Positions 52,357 through 63,896 of a stretch of 64,000 nucleotides of DNA are shown piece by piece. The stretch comes from Thamnaconus septentrionalis. Its lineage: Eukaryota; Chordata; Actinopteri; Tetraodontiformes; Monacanthidae. A program made the position numbers and the translations under genes. The stretch covers positions 7,410,001 through 7,474,000 of the forward strand of contig CM020509.1 of assembly GCA_009823395.1 (NCBI GenBank). Direction: 5' to 3'. The notes beneath the pieces are model-generated. The model was not told where the DNA came from, made no database searches, and saw only the letters and a program-made list of their open reading frames with translations. How positions within the stretch are numbered: the first letter of the stretch is position 1; each line of letters starts with the position of its first letter.

Positions 52357-52417
52357 GGGGGGGAGAGAAAGGGAGGGAGAGTGGTGGTAGGGGGGGGAAG
52401 GGGGGCCTGGGGGGGGC
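52357..52417 (+). other. G-rich block, potential G-quadruplex
   Basis: Six or more runs of three to eight Gs separated by short spacers lie within about 60 bases on the plus strand, and a C run sits immediately upstream (52343-52349). This meets the usual G-quadruplex pattern. Confidence 0.7.
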
Positions 52418-52680
52418 TTTCCTCAGAAATGAACGATGGGTAGAGATGAGGTTTGTCTGCTGGAGGCTGCAGAGAAAAGGCTGGGAGGGAGAGGAGTGAA
52501 GGGAGCTGGAAGCAGGGTTAATCCCACACTGTCATTATCCTCACTTCTTAGCCACAGTCTGCAAGCTCCCCCCCCAATAATGAAGGCCATTTTCAAGGAT
52601 TTGCAGGTGGCACCGGCGCCAAATTCTGCAGTAATTACTGATAGGGAGAGATTCCTCTTACCTTTTAGCCTTTATTGTTG

Positions 52681-52694
52681 GCTATATAAATAGC
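52681..52694 (+). promoter_or_regulatory. Orphan TATA-like element in a palindromic context
   Basis: GCTATATAAATAGC contains TATATAAA (52683-52690) and has five-base inverted arms. A pyrimidine-rich stretch about 15-40 bases downstream could hold an initiator. No coding frame follows, so any transcript would be noncoding. It may equally be a MEF2-like A/T-rich site or chance. Confidence 0.3.
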
Positions 52695-53543
52695 AACCCA
52701 TCCTCTCTTTTTGCGCCTGTGTCTCTGCAGAGAGCTCAGCCCTCTACAGCTCCTGAGTGATAATGATGTTTACTGTAACGGAACAACTGCCTCGTCCCCA
52801 TGTTGGCGAACCAACGTCGACAAACAAAAGAGGATTATTTGTTTTTCGCCTCATTTCGCAAACGTGTTTGTTTAACTGCTCAATGTTTTGCCCGAGGAGC
52901 CACGAAAATGGGACAGGCACTTTTATCCGATAGATAAATCTCAGCGGCTCCGCAGAGATCTCCATATGAGCGCTTTTAATGTCTCAGCCTCATTGAAACA
53001 ACGCAACGCAGTGGCAGGTGCGGTGAAGGGAAAGGGGAGGGAGAAAGAAAAAACTGGGAAAAGAGCTGACTGTGTTTGAAAGACAGCGTTAATGTTGAGC
53101 ATTTCTGCAAAATGAAAGGCTGAAAGAGGGGGAAAAAAAGTGTTTGTTCAGTTGCAAGCCAGTGTCCACCAGCAGGGGAGCCTGTATGAGTCATTTTAAA
53201 CACGCTCCCATTTCCCGTATACAGCAATGTTGATGCTCTGCCATGATCTTACGTCGACATGCATGTCCATCTACCCCAAAACTCTCCCACCTCCAGAGGA
53301 GCAGATAGTGGCAAAACCTGTGGCTTGATGACATAAAGTGACGAAAAAGAATGCATCAGTATGTAATCATCAAATCTTTGCTGTTGTTTTGTTGATTTTG
53401 TCTGTTGATCAATGGGATTGGTTAACAAAAAAAAGGACAGTTTGTGCTTGTGTGCGACCGCTGTGGCAGCTCAACGGGATTAACTCCTCTCAACACGTTC
53501 TTTTCATTCATCTGTATTGTTTTGTTTAAACAATTTCTTTGCG

Positions 53544-53952
53544 ATGTATCTGGAAACGGCGACACGGTGGCGCAGTGGTTAGCGCTGCCGCCTCACAGCA
53601 AGAAGGTCGTGGGTTCGATTCCGGGGCCCGGACCTGTGACCTTTCTGTGTGGAGTTTGCATGTTCTCCCCGTGTCTGCGTGGGTTCTCTCCGGGTTCTCC
53701 GGCTTTCTCCTACAGTCCAAAAACATGCATGTGAGGTCAATTGAATATTCTAAATTGTCCATAGGTGTGCATGTGAGTGTGAATGGTTGTCTGTCTCTAT
53801 GTGGCCCTGCGATGAACTGGCGACTTGTCCAGGGTGTACCCTGCCTTCGCCCTAAGACAGCTGGGATAGGCTCCAGCAGACCCCCGTGACCCTGAACAGG
53901 AATAAGCGGGTATAGAAGATGAATGAATGAATGAATGAATGTATCTGGAAAC
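53544..53952 (+). mobile_element. Intact tRNA-derived SINE with target-site duplication
   Basis: The body (53558-53938) has a tRNA-like head with a pol III A box TGGCGCAGTGG (53568-53578) and B box GGTTCGATTCC (53612-53622) at tRNA spacing, then a tRNA-unrelated region and a GAAT-repeat tail (53921-53940). A 14-base target duplication ATGTATCTGGAAAC flanks it (53544-53557 and 53939-53952), direct evidence for retroposition. The body resembles a family I recall as extremely common in spiny-rayed fish. The intact boxes and exact duplication suggest a fairly recent insertion. It encodes no protein, so the frames crossing it are spurious. Confidence 0.88.
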
Positions 53953-54560
53953 TTTTTTCCACAATAACAGCACTCCAATGACGGACGATCAAACTACCCT
54001 CATCAGACATCGGAGGACAAACTTCTGCAGCGTCGGGACTTGATAAATGACGACAATAATAAACAAACCTCATTCATTACCCTTTCTCTTTCATCTGCTT
54101 CTCAGTTTCGTACGAGAAGATTCCAGAGCAGGTCCAGATTGTTTCTTGCAAACCTGCTGTTGAGTCATCAGCGATACGTAACTCACATAAATCAAGCAAG
54201 AAATGACGTTTAACTTCTTCTGTGCAAAAGTTGCATTTTGTTTCAACTGTGGCTACAAAAAGTGTGCGAATCCAGTCAAAACTGAGACCAGCTCAAACAA
54301 ATAAACAATTTTCCTCGATAAATGCACTGAAATTTAAATTTAAGCACAATTGTCTGCAATTTAGCAATTACAATAATTTGTATGATTTTTCACCAACACT
54401 GTGTGTTGAGTTAGCATGTTCAATATCCACAAAACAGAGGAATAAAAGTGGATCAAATCCATTGAATGCAAGAATCAACCAACTGTCCGGGGGTAAGAAG
54501 AGAAAGTGTGTTTTTCAAAAGTGGCCAGTATCTAACAAGGATGACATGTATGCGCACGCG

Positions 54561-54564
<4 letters not shown>

Positions 54565-54600
<36 letters not shown>
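54565..54600. repeat. (CA)18 microsatellite
   Basis: Eighteen uninterrupted CA units within a longer CA/CG-rich tract; seen directly. Confidence 0.97.
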
Positions 54601-54607
<7 letters not shown>

Positions 54608-54649
54608 GGACTCACGCATGCACGTGCACACAATTTATGTGCAGGTTTG

Positions 54650-54790
54650 GTACTGTGGCAGGAAACCAGAACAGCTGGAGGCCCATTCAGACACTGTGTA
54701 AACATGTAAATCCCTGACAGAACGAACCTGGCTGGGACTCAAACCCAGAAACCTTACTGGTCTCACACTTTATCTAACCAAAGAACCATA
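54650..54790 (-). repeat. Decayed SINE fragment, minus strand
   Basis: Read on the minus strand it follows the 5' part of the SINE at 53558: a 'tggttag' A-box remnant, 'gggtttgagtcccag' as B box, then phrases matching 'tttgcatgttctcc', 'gtctg' and 'ggttctcc'. It is truncated and has no tail. Confidence 0.65.
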
Positions 54791-57363
54791 TGGTACAGAA
54801 TATTTCCTGGCAAATAAAGTGGGCATTGCCGAAAGCAATCCTAAAGAAGGTGGCTCTCCTGGTCACCTACGAAAAACCGATGAGAAAATGGGTAAAAACA
54901 GGAGAAATAGATGAAAAACAACCTCATTAACATGCAAAACAGCCCAACTTTATGCTGACAGTCTCAGAAGCTGCAGGAGGAGCTGAGCTCCACCTCAAGA
55001 AAAGACGGGGACAGCTGACAGTCTTCTGCACGTGGCTTTGCTTCTGCAGAAACGGCTGCGTTGTTCAGAGGTTGTCTTTGGGAAAACGTGTTGGAGTCGT
55101 GGCATGAAAGATTATATGAGGAAAATAAACAGGCCTGTGCAAAACACACATTTTTCCAGGATTTGTTATATTTTCCCAAGACAGATTGCTGTCAGAGCAG
55201 TGACACACACATACACACACACTATATTTACCCAAAACAATCTGTTAGCACATTTGGGATGCCTTGAGCCTGCCAGCTCCGAATGAAACCTGTTTTTTTA
55301 AAGCCATGCACAGTGGCTATAAGCACAAAGGAAGATGTTTTCTCGCACTCTGATTGCCACTATGAGATATACTGACTTCAATTAAAGGTAAACGTGACTT
55401 TCTGCTACGAAAAAACAAAGTAAAGAATTTAATATTATTTTTTTCTGTTGTATCATAAAAAGACTGTATTCTAATGAAGGAAGAGGCTGTTGTTTTCATC
55501 CCGTTTGAAGCTGTGCGTCTGGGGGGAAGTCACTGAGGTGACACCGAGGGGAATTTATGGTCTGTGAATATGTACTATTGTGATGTTAATTTGGTCGGAC
55601 GCTTCTGATGATCCTCAAAGCGGGATTAAATTCTATGAGCCGGCTGCACAACTCCGCTGAATTCACACTTCTCCCGGTGACAAGGCGACAGAGTGAGTGC
55701 GGGGATTACCAAAAAACTGCATTCGAGAATCTTTGTTGGTGGAACTCTCGGCCCAATTGGCACGCACTCGCGGCGTGGCAAATAAGTGGACTAAAGTAGA
55801 GCACATGCATTTCTATTGCCCTGCAGGAGGAACAGATTGGGCCAATTGCTGCCGATGCTACCAAACGGTCGCTTCCAGCGCATGTGATGGCGTCCGCCGA
55901 AATCACCAACACAGCAGAAAATTCCCACTCCCTTTACTCCCCCCAACATGGATGAACCCGTTCCAGTCGCAAATCCTTTAAGCCTGCCGAGCTTTAAGCC
56001 GAACGTCAGTGCTGAAAACAGGTTCCCCCCACGCCGCCAAATCCAGCAGTGTTCTGTTGAACATTCATAGACTCCTGCCACAATTTTCCTGACATGGTGT
56101 GTCATCACCAAAAGCAACAGAAGCTGCGAAGGTTTCGGGTCTGATAGTGACAGTGGTGATGTGCCACTTCCTCATCATCAGACACAAACTTTCGCACACT
56201 GACCAGGGTACAGTCAGGGGTGAGTCAGAGGACATAGCGAGATGCACCGATTTGCCCCGTACCGCCGTTCCTTTGCTTGGCTCGGAGGAATATTTTCAGA
56301 TCCGGGAAGATTATCGGCGCGTACCGAGAAGGGAATGCTGCTCAACAGGTGGTGAGATTGCGCAATCTAGACGGACTTGATAACTTCCCACAGTAGCCCC
56401 GTCCATCCACTCGCGGCGCGCAACAAAAGGGGGAGGGAGAATGGCCGGCGATGAATGAGGGGTCTGTCTCTGTCAATGATTTCTCCTGAAAGAGAAACGT
56501 GAAGAGAGGACTCCTGGAGGCTTCGGTGAAAAGCCTTTTTCTGGCCGATCATGCAGAGACGCTGGCTCTCTGTGGGGCTACAAACAAGTCTGGACTGGCT
56601 AATCGGGAGCACCGGGAGAATTCCTGGTCACAGCGACAATGTGGATAATAGCAAGCGAAAAAAGGGGGGGGTGTTGAAACTGAAACATTGAGAATTTAAA
56701 ATAAGCGAAAGTCAGCCGACCGAAAAGGGTAAATGTGTTAAAGTGAGCAGCGTTTCCATTGAAACCATTTCGCGGTTTGAAACAGAGTGTCAAATGAAGA
56801 CGATAAGCTGACTAAGGCAAGATGTTAGCAGGTGGATGAAAGAAAATGCAAGCTTGCCTTCAAAAAAATGTATCAAGTCAACAAAGAATGACACATATTG
56901 CACATCATTTTCACGGACAAGTGTTTTTGTTTTGGAATTCGGAGCTCGGAATCACGTCCCATTGATTTAATAACACTATTTGAAGGACGTAAAACCAATA
57001 TCTGCCGTTATTAGCTCTGTTAGCTCTGTTAGCCACACAACACCCTCGTTTTTTGTGTAAAAGCACAAAGATACCAGGTACACATTATAAAATATTTTCA
57101 GTACAACTTAAAGACTTTTTTATGGTGTAATTCAAAACTTCAATTTAACATCATTAAAGTTTAATCTTATATAACAGTTTAATTCTGGACTTCCTTGATT
57201 GTACTGACCTGACATCCCAACTTAAGCTGGGGTGAGTCACGATTTCAGGACACTTTTAGGACCACTTTCAGCGACACCTTATCACTTTTGAGGTTTTTGA
57301 ATTTCCACATGGCATTTTCAAACATTTTCAAGTCTGTTACATAGTAGCCTAAAAAAACAAAAA

Positions 57364-57383
57364 AAAAGGGGGGGGGGGGGGGG
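57364..57383 (+). repeat. Poly(G) run upstream of the hs3st1 promoter
   Basis: A run of A bases passes straight into about seventeen consecutive Gs immediately before the CpG-rich promoter segment. The run is G-quadruplex prone and its length is likely to vary or be miscalled. Confidence 0.85.
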
Positions 57384-57816
57384 CAGCGCTCCGCATCGCT
57401 CCCTCCGCTACTGTGAGAGTCGAACCCTCATCACTCGGCCGCTTCACTGCTCCCGATGCGCCCGTGACAACACAGTCGACGAGGTGAGTCATGGGTGAGA
57501 GGGGCTGGTGGGTGGGTAGGTTGCTCAAGGCGGAATGTGTGGGCGTGGCTCCCTCTCCGACCAGCTGACAGTCGAGAGAAGCGGGACTACAGTCTGTCAG
57601 CCAGTCCGCCTCCGGTAGCGCAGCGCGGAGGACGCACCGCGGAGACGCTGATTCCCGACCGGAGGCGAGTGCAAGCGCTCGGCAGAGCCACGGAGAAGGA
57701 GACGAAAACCGTCCGGGGAGCAGCTCGGACGAATGACATGCAACCTTTGTCGAGAGGGATATTATAGTCTCTCTCTCTCTCTTTTTCTCTTTTTCGTTTT
57801 TTCAATAAAAAGAAAG
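57384..57816 (+). promoter_or_regulatory. hs3st1: hs3st1 CpG-rich promoter and probable 5' UTR exon 1
   Basis: CpG density rises abruptly at 57384. A KLF/Sp1-like GGGCGTGGC box (57541-57549) is present and no TATA box is seen. Two consensus donors could end a noncoding exon: GAG|GTGAGT at 57484 and AAG|GTAAGA at 57817. The second is preceded by a CT-rich tract. The start site cannot be placed by eye. A 5' UTR exon upstream of a single coding exon agrees with the known layout of vertebrate HS3ST1. The short distance to the coding exon is inferred from splice motifs. Confidence 0.55.
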
Positions 57817-58419
57817 GTAAGAGCACCACATCGCTGCGGGATGGGACAAGAGCAAGACACCCGAGACATTCCAAAGACAGGAGCTGGGAAGCTGCGCTCC
57901 TCCTGCGCACTCGCTCCGGTCTCACAGTTTATTTTTCACAGTGCCTTTTCTTTCATTATTGTATAAAAACAAAAAAAAAAAACAACAACAACAGAAAAAC
58001 ACGGCAGTGATTTTTATTTTATTTCATTTTTTTACTCCTGCATTGTGGCACGCGCGAAAGTGAGATTTTCAGCGTTCCGGCGTTGCATCGCATGTGTCGA
58101 CCAGAGAGCAGTTGCAGTTGTGCAGATTCTAACGACTGAAAGTGTAATTAAATGCATGTTCGTAAGTCTTCTTTCAAGAAACTTTTTCTGCCATATACAT
58201 TTTTTGGAATCCCTGCGTTGTGGAGCATGCAACTGTTACGTTCAGCAAATAAAACGGAGAGCAGAACTTGATTGTTCATGACAGGTGATGACAAGTGATG
58301 ACAGGTGATGACAGGTGACTCCCCACCTAAAAACCTGCAATCACTAAAGATTACAATGACGGATTGTGCTGGATTGTTGCAGGTGTCCTTCTAATTACAG
58401 CTGTTTAATTCCTCTGCAG
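57817..58419 (+). other. hs3st1: Probable 5' UTR intron of hs3st1
   Basis: It runs from GTAAGA (57817) to an AG at 58418-58419 after 'taattcctctgcag'. Within it are an A-rich tract (57963-57995) and four tandem 10-base ATGACAGGTG-type units (58278-58317). If exon 1 ends at the upstream donor, the intron starts at 57484 instead. Confidence 0.5.
58278..58317 (+). repeat. Four tandem 10-base units carrying E-boxes
   Basis: Units at 58278, 58298 and 58308 are identical ATGACAGGTG; the one at 58288 has ACAAGTG. Three units contain CAGGTG, the E2-box bound by ZEB/SNAIL/E-proteins. The array is about 100 bases upstream of the coding exon, in the predicted intron. Confidence 0.85.
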
Positions 58420-58426
58420 TCGCTGA

Positions 58427-59491
<1,065 letters not shown>

Positions 59492-60139
59492 CTGCAGCCC
59501 ACGGGAAGTTGTTCTTCACTAACACTGTAGCTGAAGAGACAAAAAGCTCATGTAAGTTCAAACTAAATCTATTTTTGTACCAGTGCGTTTGTTACAGGGA
59601 GAGCGACGACGATGAGGATGTTGATGATGTTGATGATGAGCCAAATATCAGTGCAGACTGCAGTTCATGACACGCTCTGTTGTTTATTTCTTTTTCACTC
59701 ACTGCTGATCACCTCCCCTGAGTGGAGCCAGATGACTTTTTTTTTCTTCTCTTTTTACAACCTCAAGAGCGACATTCAGACAGTGTCAGCTAATGTGTTA
59801 CATAAAGATAAGCACCAGGCCGTCAAATGTTGTCATGTTTTTCTTTTTTATGTTCCACTTCATGCATTATGAGATAAATATCTCAACTACATTTAAAGCT
59901 CTGAAGGACTTTTACCTGCTGCTATGATTTTTCTCAGTCACTTTCAGGCTTCAGCCGCACTGAATATCTACTTGTCCTCATTTTATTTGGTCACTCGAAT
60001 GCTTTTGTTGTTGTTTTTTTTTGTTGTTTTTTTTATCATTTTGTAAGGCTCAGTTCTATAATGTTCTACTCTTTTCTTTATTTTTTTGTGTATTGTAAAT
60101 ATTTTTTTTGTTCCCACAAAGTTGAAGAATTAATACCAT

Positions 60140-60145
60140 AATAAA
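60140..60145 (+). terminator. hs3st1 polyadenylation signal
   Basis: AATAAA lies 649 bases after the stop codon and is followed by a GT/T-rich stretch (60147-60190) that would serve as the downstream element. Cleavage is expected around 60160. Confidence 0.75.
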
Positions 60146-60165
60146 GGTTTTATTTTTAGCATGTC

Positions 60166-63100
60166 TGATGTTTTCCTTTTGTTTTTTTCCTCTGCAATGT
60201 AGCTGTAACTAAATTTGAACCGTGACGATGTTGCTCAGCGCAGAGGAGCAAGACTGCACACGGTCATTGTTTTTTTTTTTTTTCACTGCAAAGCAGATGT
60301 GTTTCCATTTCCACCGAGTCACTGGTTCAGCCGTCACTGTCTTCAGTTTCCTGTGTGGTTTTTTTAGTCCACCTACTGCAGTAAACGGTGCAAAACAGCC
60401 TTGCACAGGGTAGGAGGATTTCACACTGACTCTATTTGCCAGGGTGAGAGACTGAGGTCTAGCTTTATTAGCTGCGATAAGAGGATTTGAGAGTGGCCAG
60501 ATAGGTAAACGCAGATTGGAGCACTATCAGACACATGTGGAAGGAAAACACTCGTTATGCCCAAGGGTGCAATCTTCTCCCTGAGCTTTTCATAGAGCCA
60601 GGGGATTATTTGTTCAAATCTTATTGCTACTTTGCAAAGAAAAAAAAAAAACAGCATAGCGTCTAAAAGACACTAAGCTCCAAAGAACCCACAGAGGCTG
60701 TTACACATTTAAATGTGGACCAGATTCACGCAGAGGGATGGCGGGGGGCTTACATGGCCTCTGCAAGATAGGAGTTTTAACCTCGCTGCCGCAAAAGCAG
60801 CGCCACATACCTGATTAGTTTTTGTTTTCTTTGGAGCGCGGCGATGCCGCCTCCTTATCTCTCTCTGGCCGTGTTTTCACAGATAGTGTTGAGTAAGACC
60901 ATCAACACCTATCAGCAGTGCAGATTTGGATGCAGACGTCAGGGAAAGATCAGCGTTGCAGGGCGAGGCGAAGCGTGGCGCAAGTTTGTCCATCTCCACC
61001 GTGGGGTAATCACACTTGCGTCACTTGCTTTGTGCAGCAGCAACGTGGGGGCCAGCCGTGGTTCAGGAATTTACTCTTGAAGGCTTTGGAGGTCCCAGTT
61101 CCCCAGATGGTCGTTGTGGGCAGTCACATCTGGAGGGGCTGAGGAGGAAACGCAGGTTTCGATGGGTCAGAGCGAGGCGTTGCAGTGAAACGTGTGAGTG
61201 TGACCTTTGAACCTGGACCAGAACAGGATTCAATCAACCAAATTTTGCTTTATCAATGTTTTCCATACACGTGAGGGAATACCTTTTTTTTTTTTTATCT
61301 CGGCTCAGAGAGATTGTGCAACAAAAAACCCTAAAAAATCAGCCCTTCCCGGTGTGACATCAGGCCGCTGATATTGCCTCCAATTTAGTTGCGACACCCA
61401 CTGCCAGGTGTTGGCTGCGACTTCTGAGACCACCTTTCTTATGTGTCTTTCAAACATTTAGAAGGGCCAACAAAGCATCAGTTTTAGCAGGAGGCTCCTT
61501 TAGGAGGCTAAGTATAGAGTTCTCCAAAGACCTATTGAGTTTTTAGGATAATTCGCAATGTCAGGCACCTCTGAAAATGGTGGAGTATAGGACCTTTAAG
61601 AGAGCAGCTGCGCTCCAAACTAGCATTAAAGTAACTTTCAGGGTCCAGTTCTCGGGAAATAGAGAAGCAGAGCTCGTGTTTGTCTCCTAAACATCTTTGT
61701 TCTGTTTCTCCTAAGCCCTTCGCTCCGCTCCGCTCGCACCCTTCCCATCACTCGAGGAGCATCTATTAAGAGTTCATAAACGCCTCATTAGCCCAGTCAG
61801 CTGCGTGGCCCTCTAAAGTTTTACAGTCCCAGATTTCCCTCCGCATCAGCCAATTAATCTCAGCCACCATAATTAATTTGCCTGCTCGCCCCACATGCAG
61901 CAGCAGCCTCCACCTCCTCGCTGCTGCTGCTTCCTCCTCAGCTGCTCTCCTGCTTGTGTTTTTTTGTGGTTCTTTTATTTTGTTTTAGCCATCCTGTCGC
62001 TCTCTCCATTGCATCCCCAATTCTTCACACTATAGCAGACCTTCTACCCCCACCCCTCAAGACACAATCAGCCACTGTTTTTAAGGCTGATGTGATCCAT
62101 TGGAGCACGGACCCTTTTCTGCAGACAGACGCCAGCTCTGCAGCTCGCTTTAATTGGAATAGATTGTTGGTCTGCTCAATATGTGAAGCCCAGCAGAAAT
62201 AACACATGCATCCACTCAATGAAAGGCTCCCGTTTCCCATGCAAACAGAGGGGCAAGCAGCGCACAAATCCCCAGTCTGCTCGTTAGCCAATGTCTGAGC
62301 CGCATCCAAATTTCCTCGAGTCATACCTCACAGTTGTCCACTGCTGTGTTTGATTGTTTGGTTGTTTTACAACAGTAACAGTAAAATTTTAGGAAGGTAT
62401 AGGAAATCTTTTTTTTAATCCTTCTGGAATTTTATTTTAATGTGAATCCTGCAGAGCGAATGACTAAACTCAGTGCTTAAATTAAAAGGGTTCTCATTTG
62501 CATGTAATCATTATTCAAACCCTTAAAAACGTTCTCATGTGCTAATAGGCAGTGATAAGTATTCGAATGCGTGCACAGAGAGCACCAGAGGTGCGTAATC
62601 TTTTGTAAATCTTCCATGTAGACGCGCAGGAGAACTAAAGAATCTCTTCAATGGTGCAGCAAACAAAAGTTCACATTCAAAGAGGAGAATTCGTTTAACA
62701 ATATCAACAAACGTCTAAAGAAAGTTCATTCATATTCAAAACAATTCAACAATGGTGTAGTCACCGGGCATGAACGGCACGAATTTTCATTTTCAAAAGC
62801 AGTAAAAAGAAAAAAAGGTGTGAGAATTCTGGGGGGTTTTTTCATCACAGGTTCACATGCCTTTGGAAGCTGTTTGACAAAAAAGCGAACAATTTACCAA
62901 ATTAAATATTTGAAGAAAATGGAAGAAACTGAAAAAGAAGATGTTTCGTCAGCATTTTTTTTTTTTTTTTAACTCTCTTTCAAGACGGCTCAGCGCGCAA
63001 TGTCGGGCAGATCACCGGCTGATCTTTTCAGATGAGACTGACGCGCTCCAGCCTCTATTCAGAGCAGATAGCGGCGATGAACTCCACATCTTTAAGACGT

Positions 63101-63735
63101 GGCTGACCTTGGGAGCAGGTAAATGGAAATATTCTCAGACACTAGCAGCCGCCACTTATCTGCAGCCCTGACAAGCATCTGTGATTAAAACCAATCTGCG
63201 CAATCCTTTGGAGCAATTGCTCCTGTCAATTTAAGTCAACGCCTTAAAGTCGATAGGTGGAATCGAAAGAGGCTTTCATGCATGTTTTTTTTTCTTAACT
63301 TCAAAGCTAATCTAAAAGACTCTCCACTCTGAATCAAAGTTGGCCGGATAATGAGCAATCGTCCTTTTTATTCTTCCTAGTTTAGGTCGGAAAGAATAAC
63401 AGTCTCGCCCAGGGAGGCACCATGCAGCACCGTGCAGCTGAAGCACAACCTTATCTGCACACTGAGTGCTCAGGTAATTGTCTCCCAGCAGTGTTTTGTG
63501 TCTATGCCCTGTTTATTGGGCCGAGCAGTTCTTCCACCACCTGCCACTTGCTGCGGCTGTCAAAGCTGTCCGTTTGCAGCTCGCCAAGATGACTGATTAA
63601 CCTTGCAAGAAGAGGAAAATCAAATTTTCATTCAAGACTCTCGACCAATTCAGTTTTCATTTTATTAGGGGGAATAAAATGCATATGCTTAAAGCTGGGG
63701 ACTGTTTTCTTTGATTTCATACTGAAGAGGTGAAT
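60166..63735. other. Noncoding stretch downstream of hs3st1
   Basis: T runs and AT-rich DNA alternate with moderately GC-rich DNA (60840-61200 and 61700-61940). A fragment at about 61440-61600 ending 'ggagtataggacctttaaga' resembles a decayed MITE end like that at 36061. Open frames up to 99 codons are unrecognised. No gene is supported. Confidence 0.5.
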
Positions 63736-63896
63736 GCTTTGGGAACTGTCCATTAGTGCTGCCTCCCATTAGTCTGGCAAATTGCCCATTGACCTCCCAT
63801 TACGGTTAGGGTTAGGGTTATGGTTAGGGTTAGGGGAGGTCGGACCAATGGGCAATTTGCCAGACTAATGGGAGGTCGGACCAATGTTCCCAATGC
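63736..63896. repeat. Imperfect palindrome with a telomere-like loop
   Basis: Arms 63762-63791 and 63846-63875 are exact 30-base reverse complements. Inner arms 63792-63797 and 63835-63840 also pair, and outer segments 63736-63746 and 63886-63896 pair with one mismatch. The loop (63806-63835) is five hexamers: TTAGGG, TTAGGG, TTATGG, TTAGGG, TTAGGG. It could be a hairpin-forming MITE or an interstitial telomeric insertion. No protein frame is present. Confidence 0.9.

Larger units (their letters stand above)
44906..53543. other. Noncoding stretch with AT microsatellites, a G-rich block and an orphan TATA element
   Basis: It holds a CATA tract (46243-46291), an AT tract (48927-48949), poly(A) blocks near 47068-47093, poly(T) near 50937-50972, and a GAAA tract near 50893-50910. 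The part 47500-48350 looks repeat-derived but no ends were found. A G-rich block lies at 52357-52417 and a TATA element at 52681. Largest frames are about 130 codons and unrecognised. Confidence 0.5.
53953..57383. other. Noncoding stretch upstream of hs3st1
   Basis: It includes a CA microsatellite, a reversed SINE fragment, a tandem 'tagctctgt' duplication near 57010-57030 and the poly(A)/poly(G) tract just before the promoter. Open frames up to 108 codons are unrecognised. Confidence 0.5.

Noticed and set aside
53164..53180. Possible CTCF site (ccaccagcaggggagcc)
   Set aside because: The core has mismatches at the most constrained GGC positions, so I do not call it.
53568..53622. A tRNA gene
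   Set aside because: The A and B boxes are those of a SINE head. The region has no full cloverleaf and is followed by the SINE body, tail and target duplication.
53526..53978. 150-codon minus-strand frame
   Set aside because: It lies across the SINE at 53544-53952, which is noncoding.
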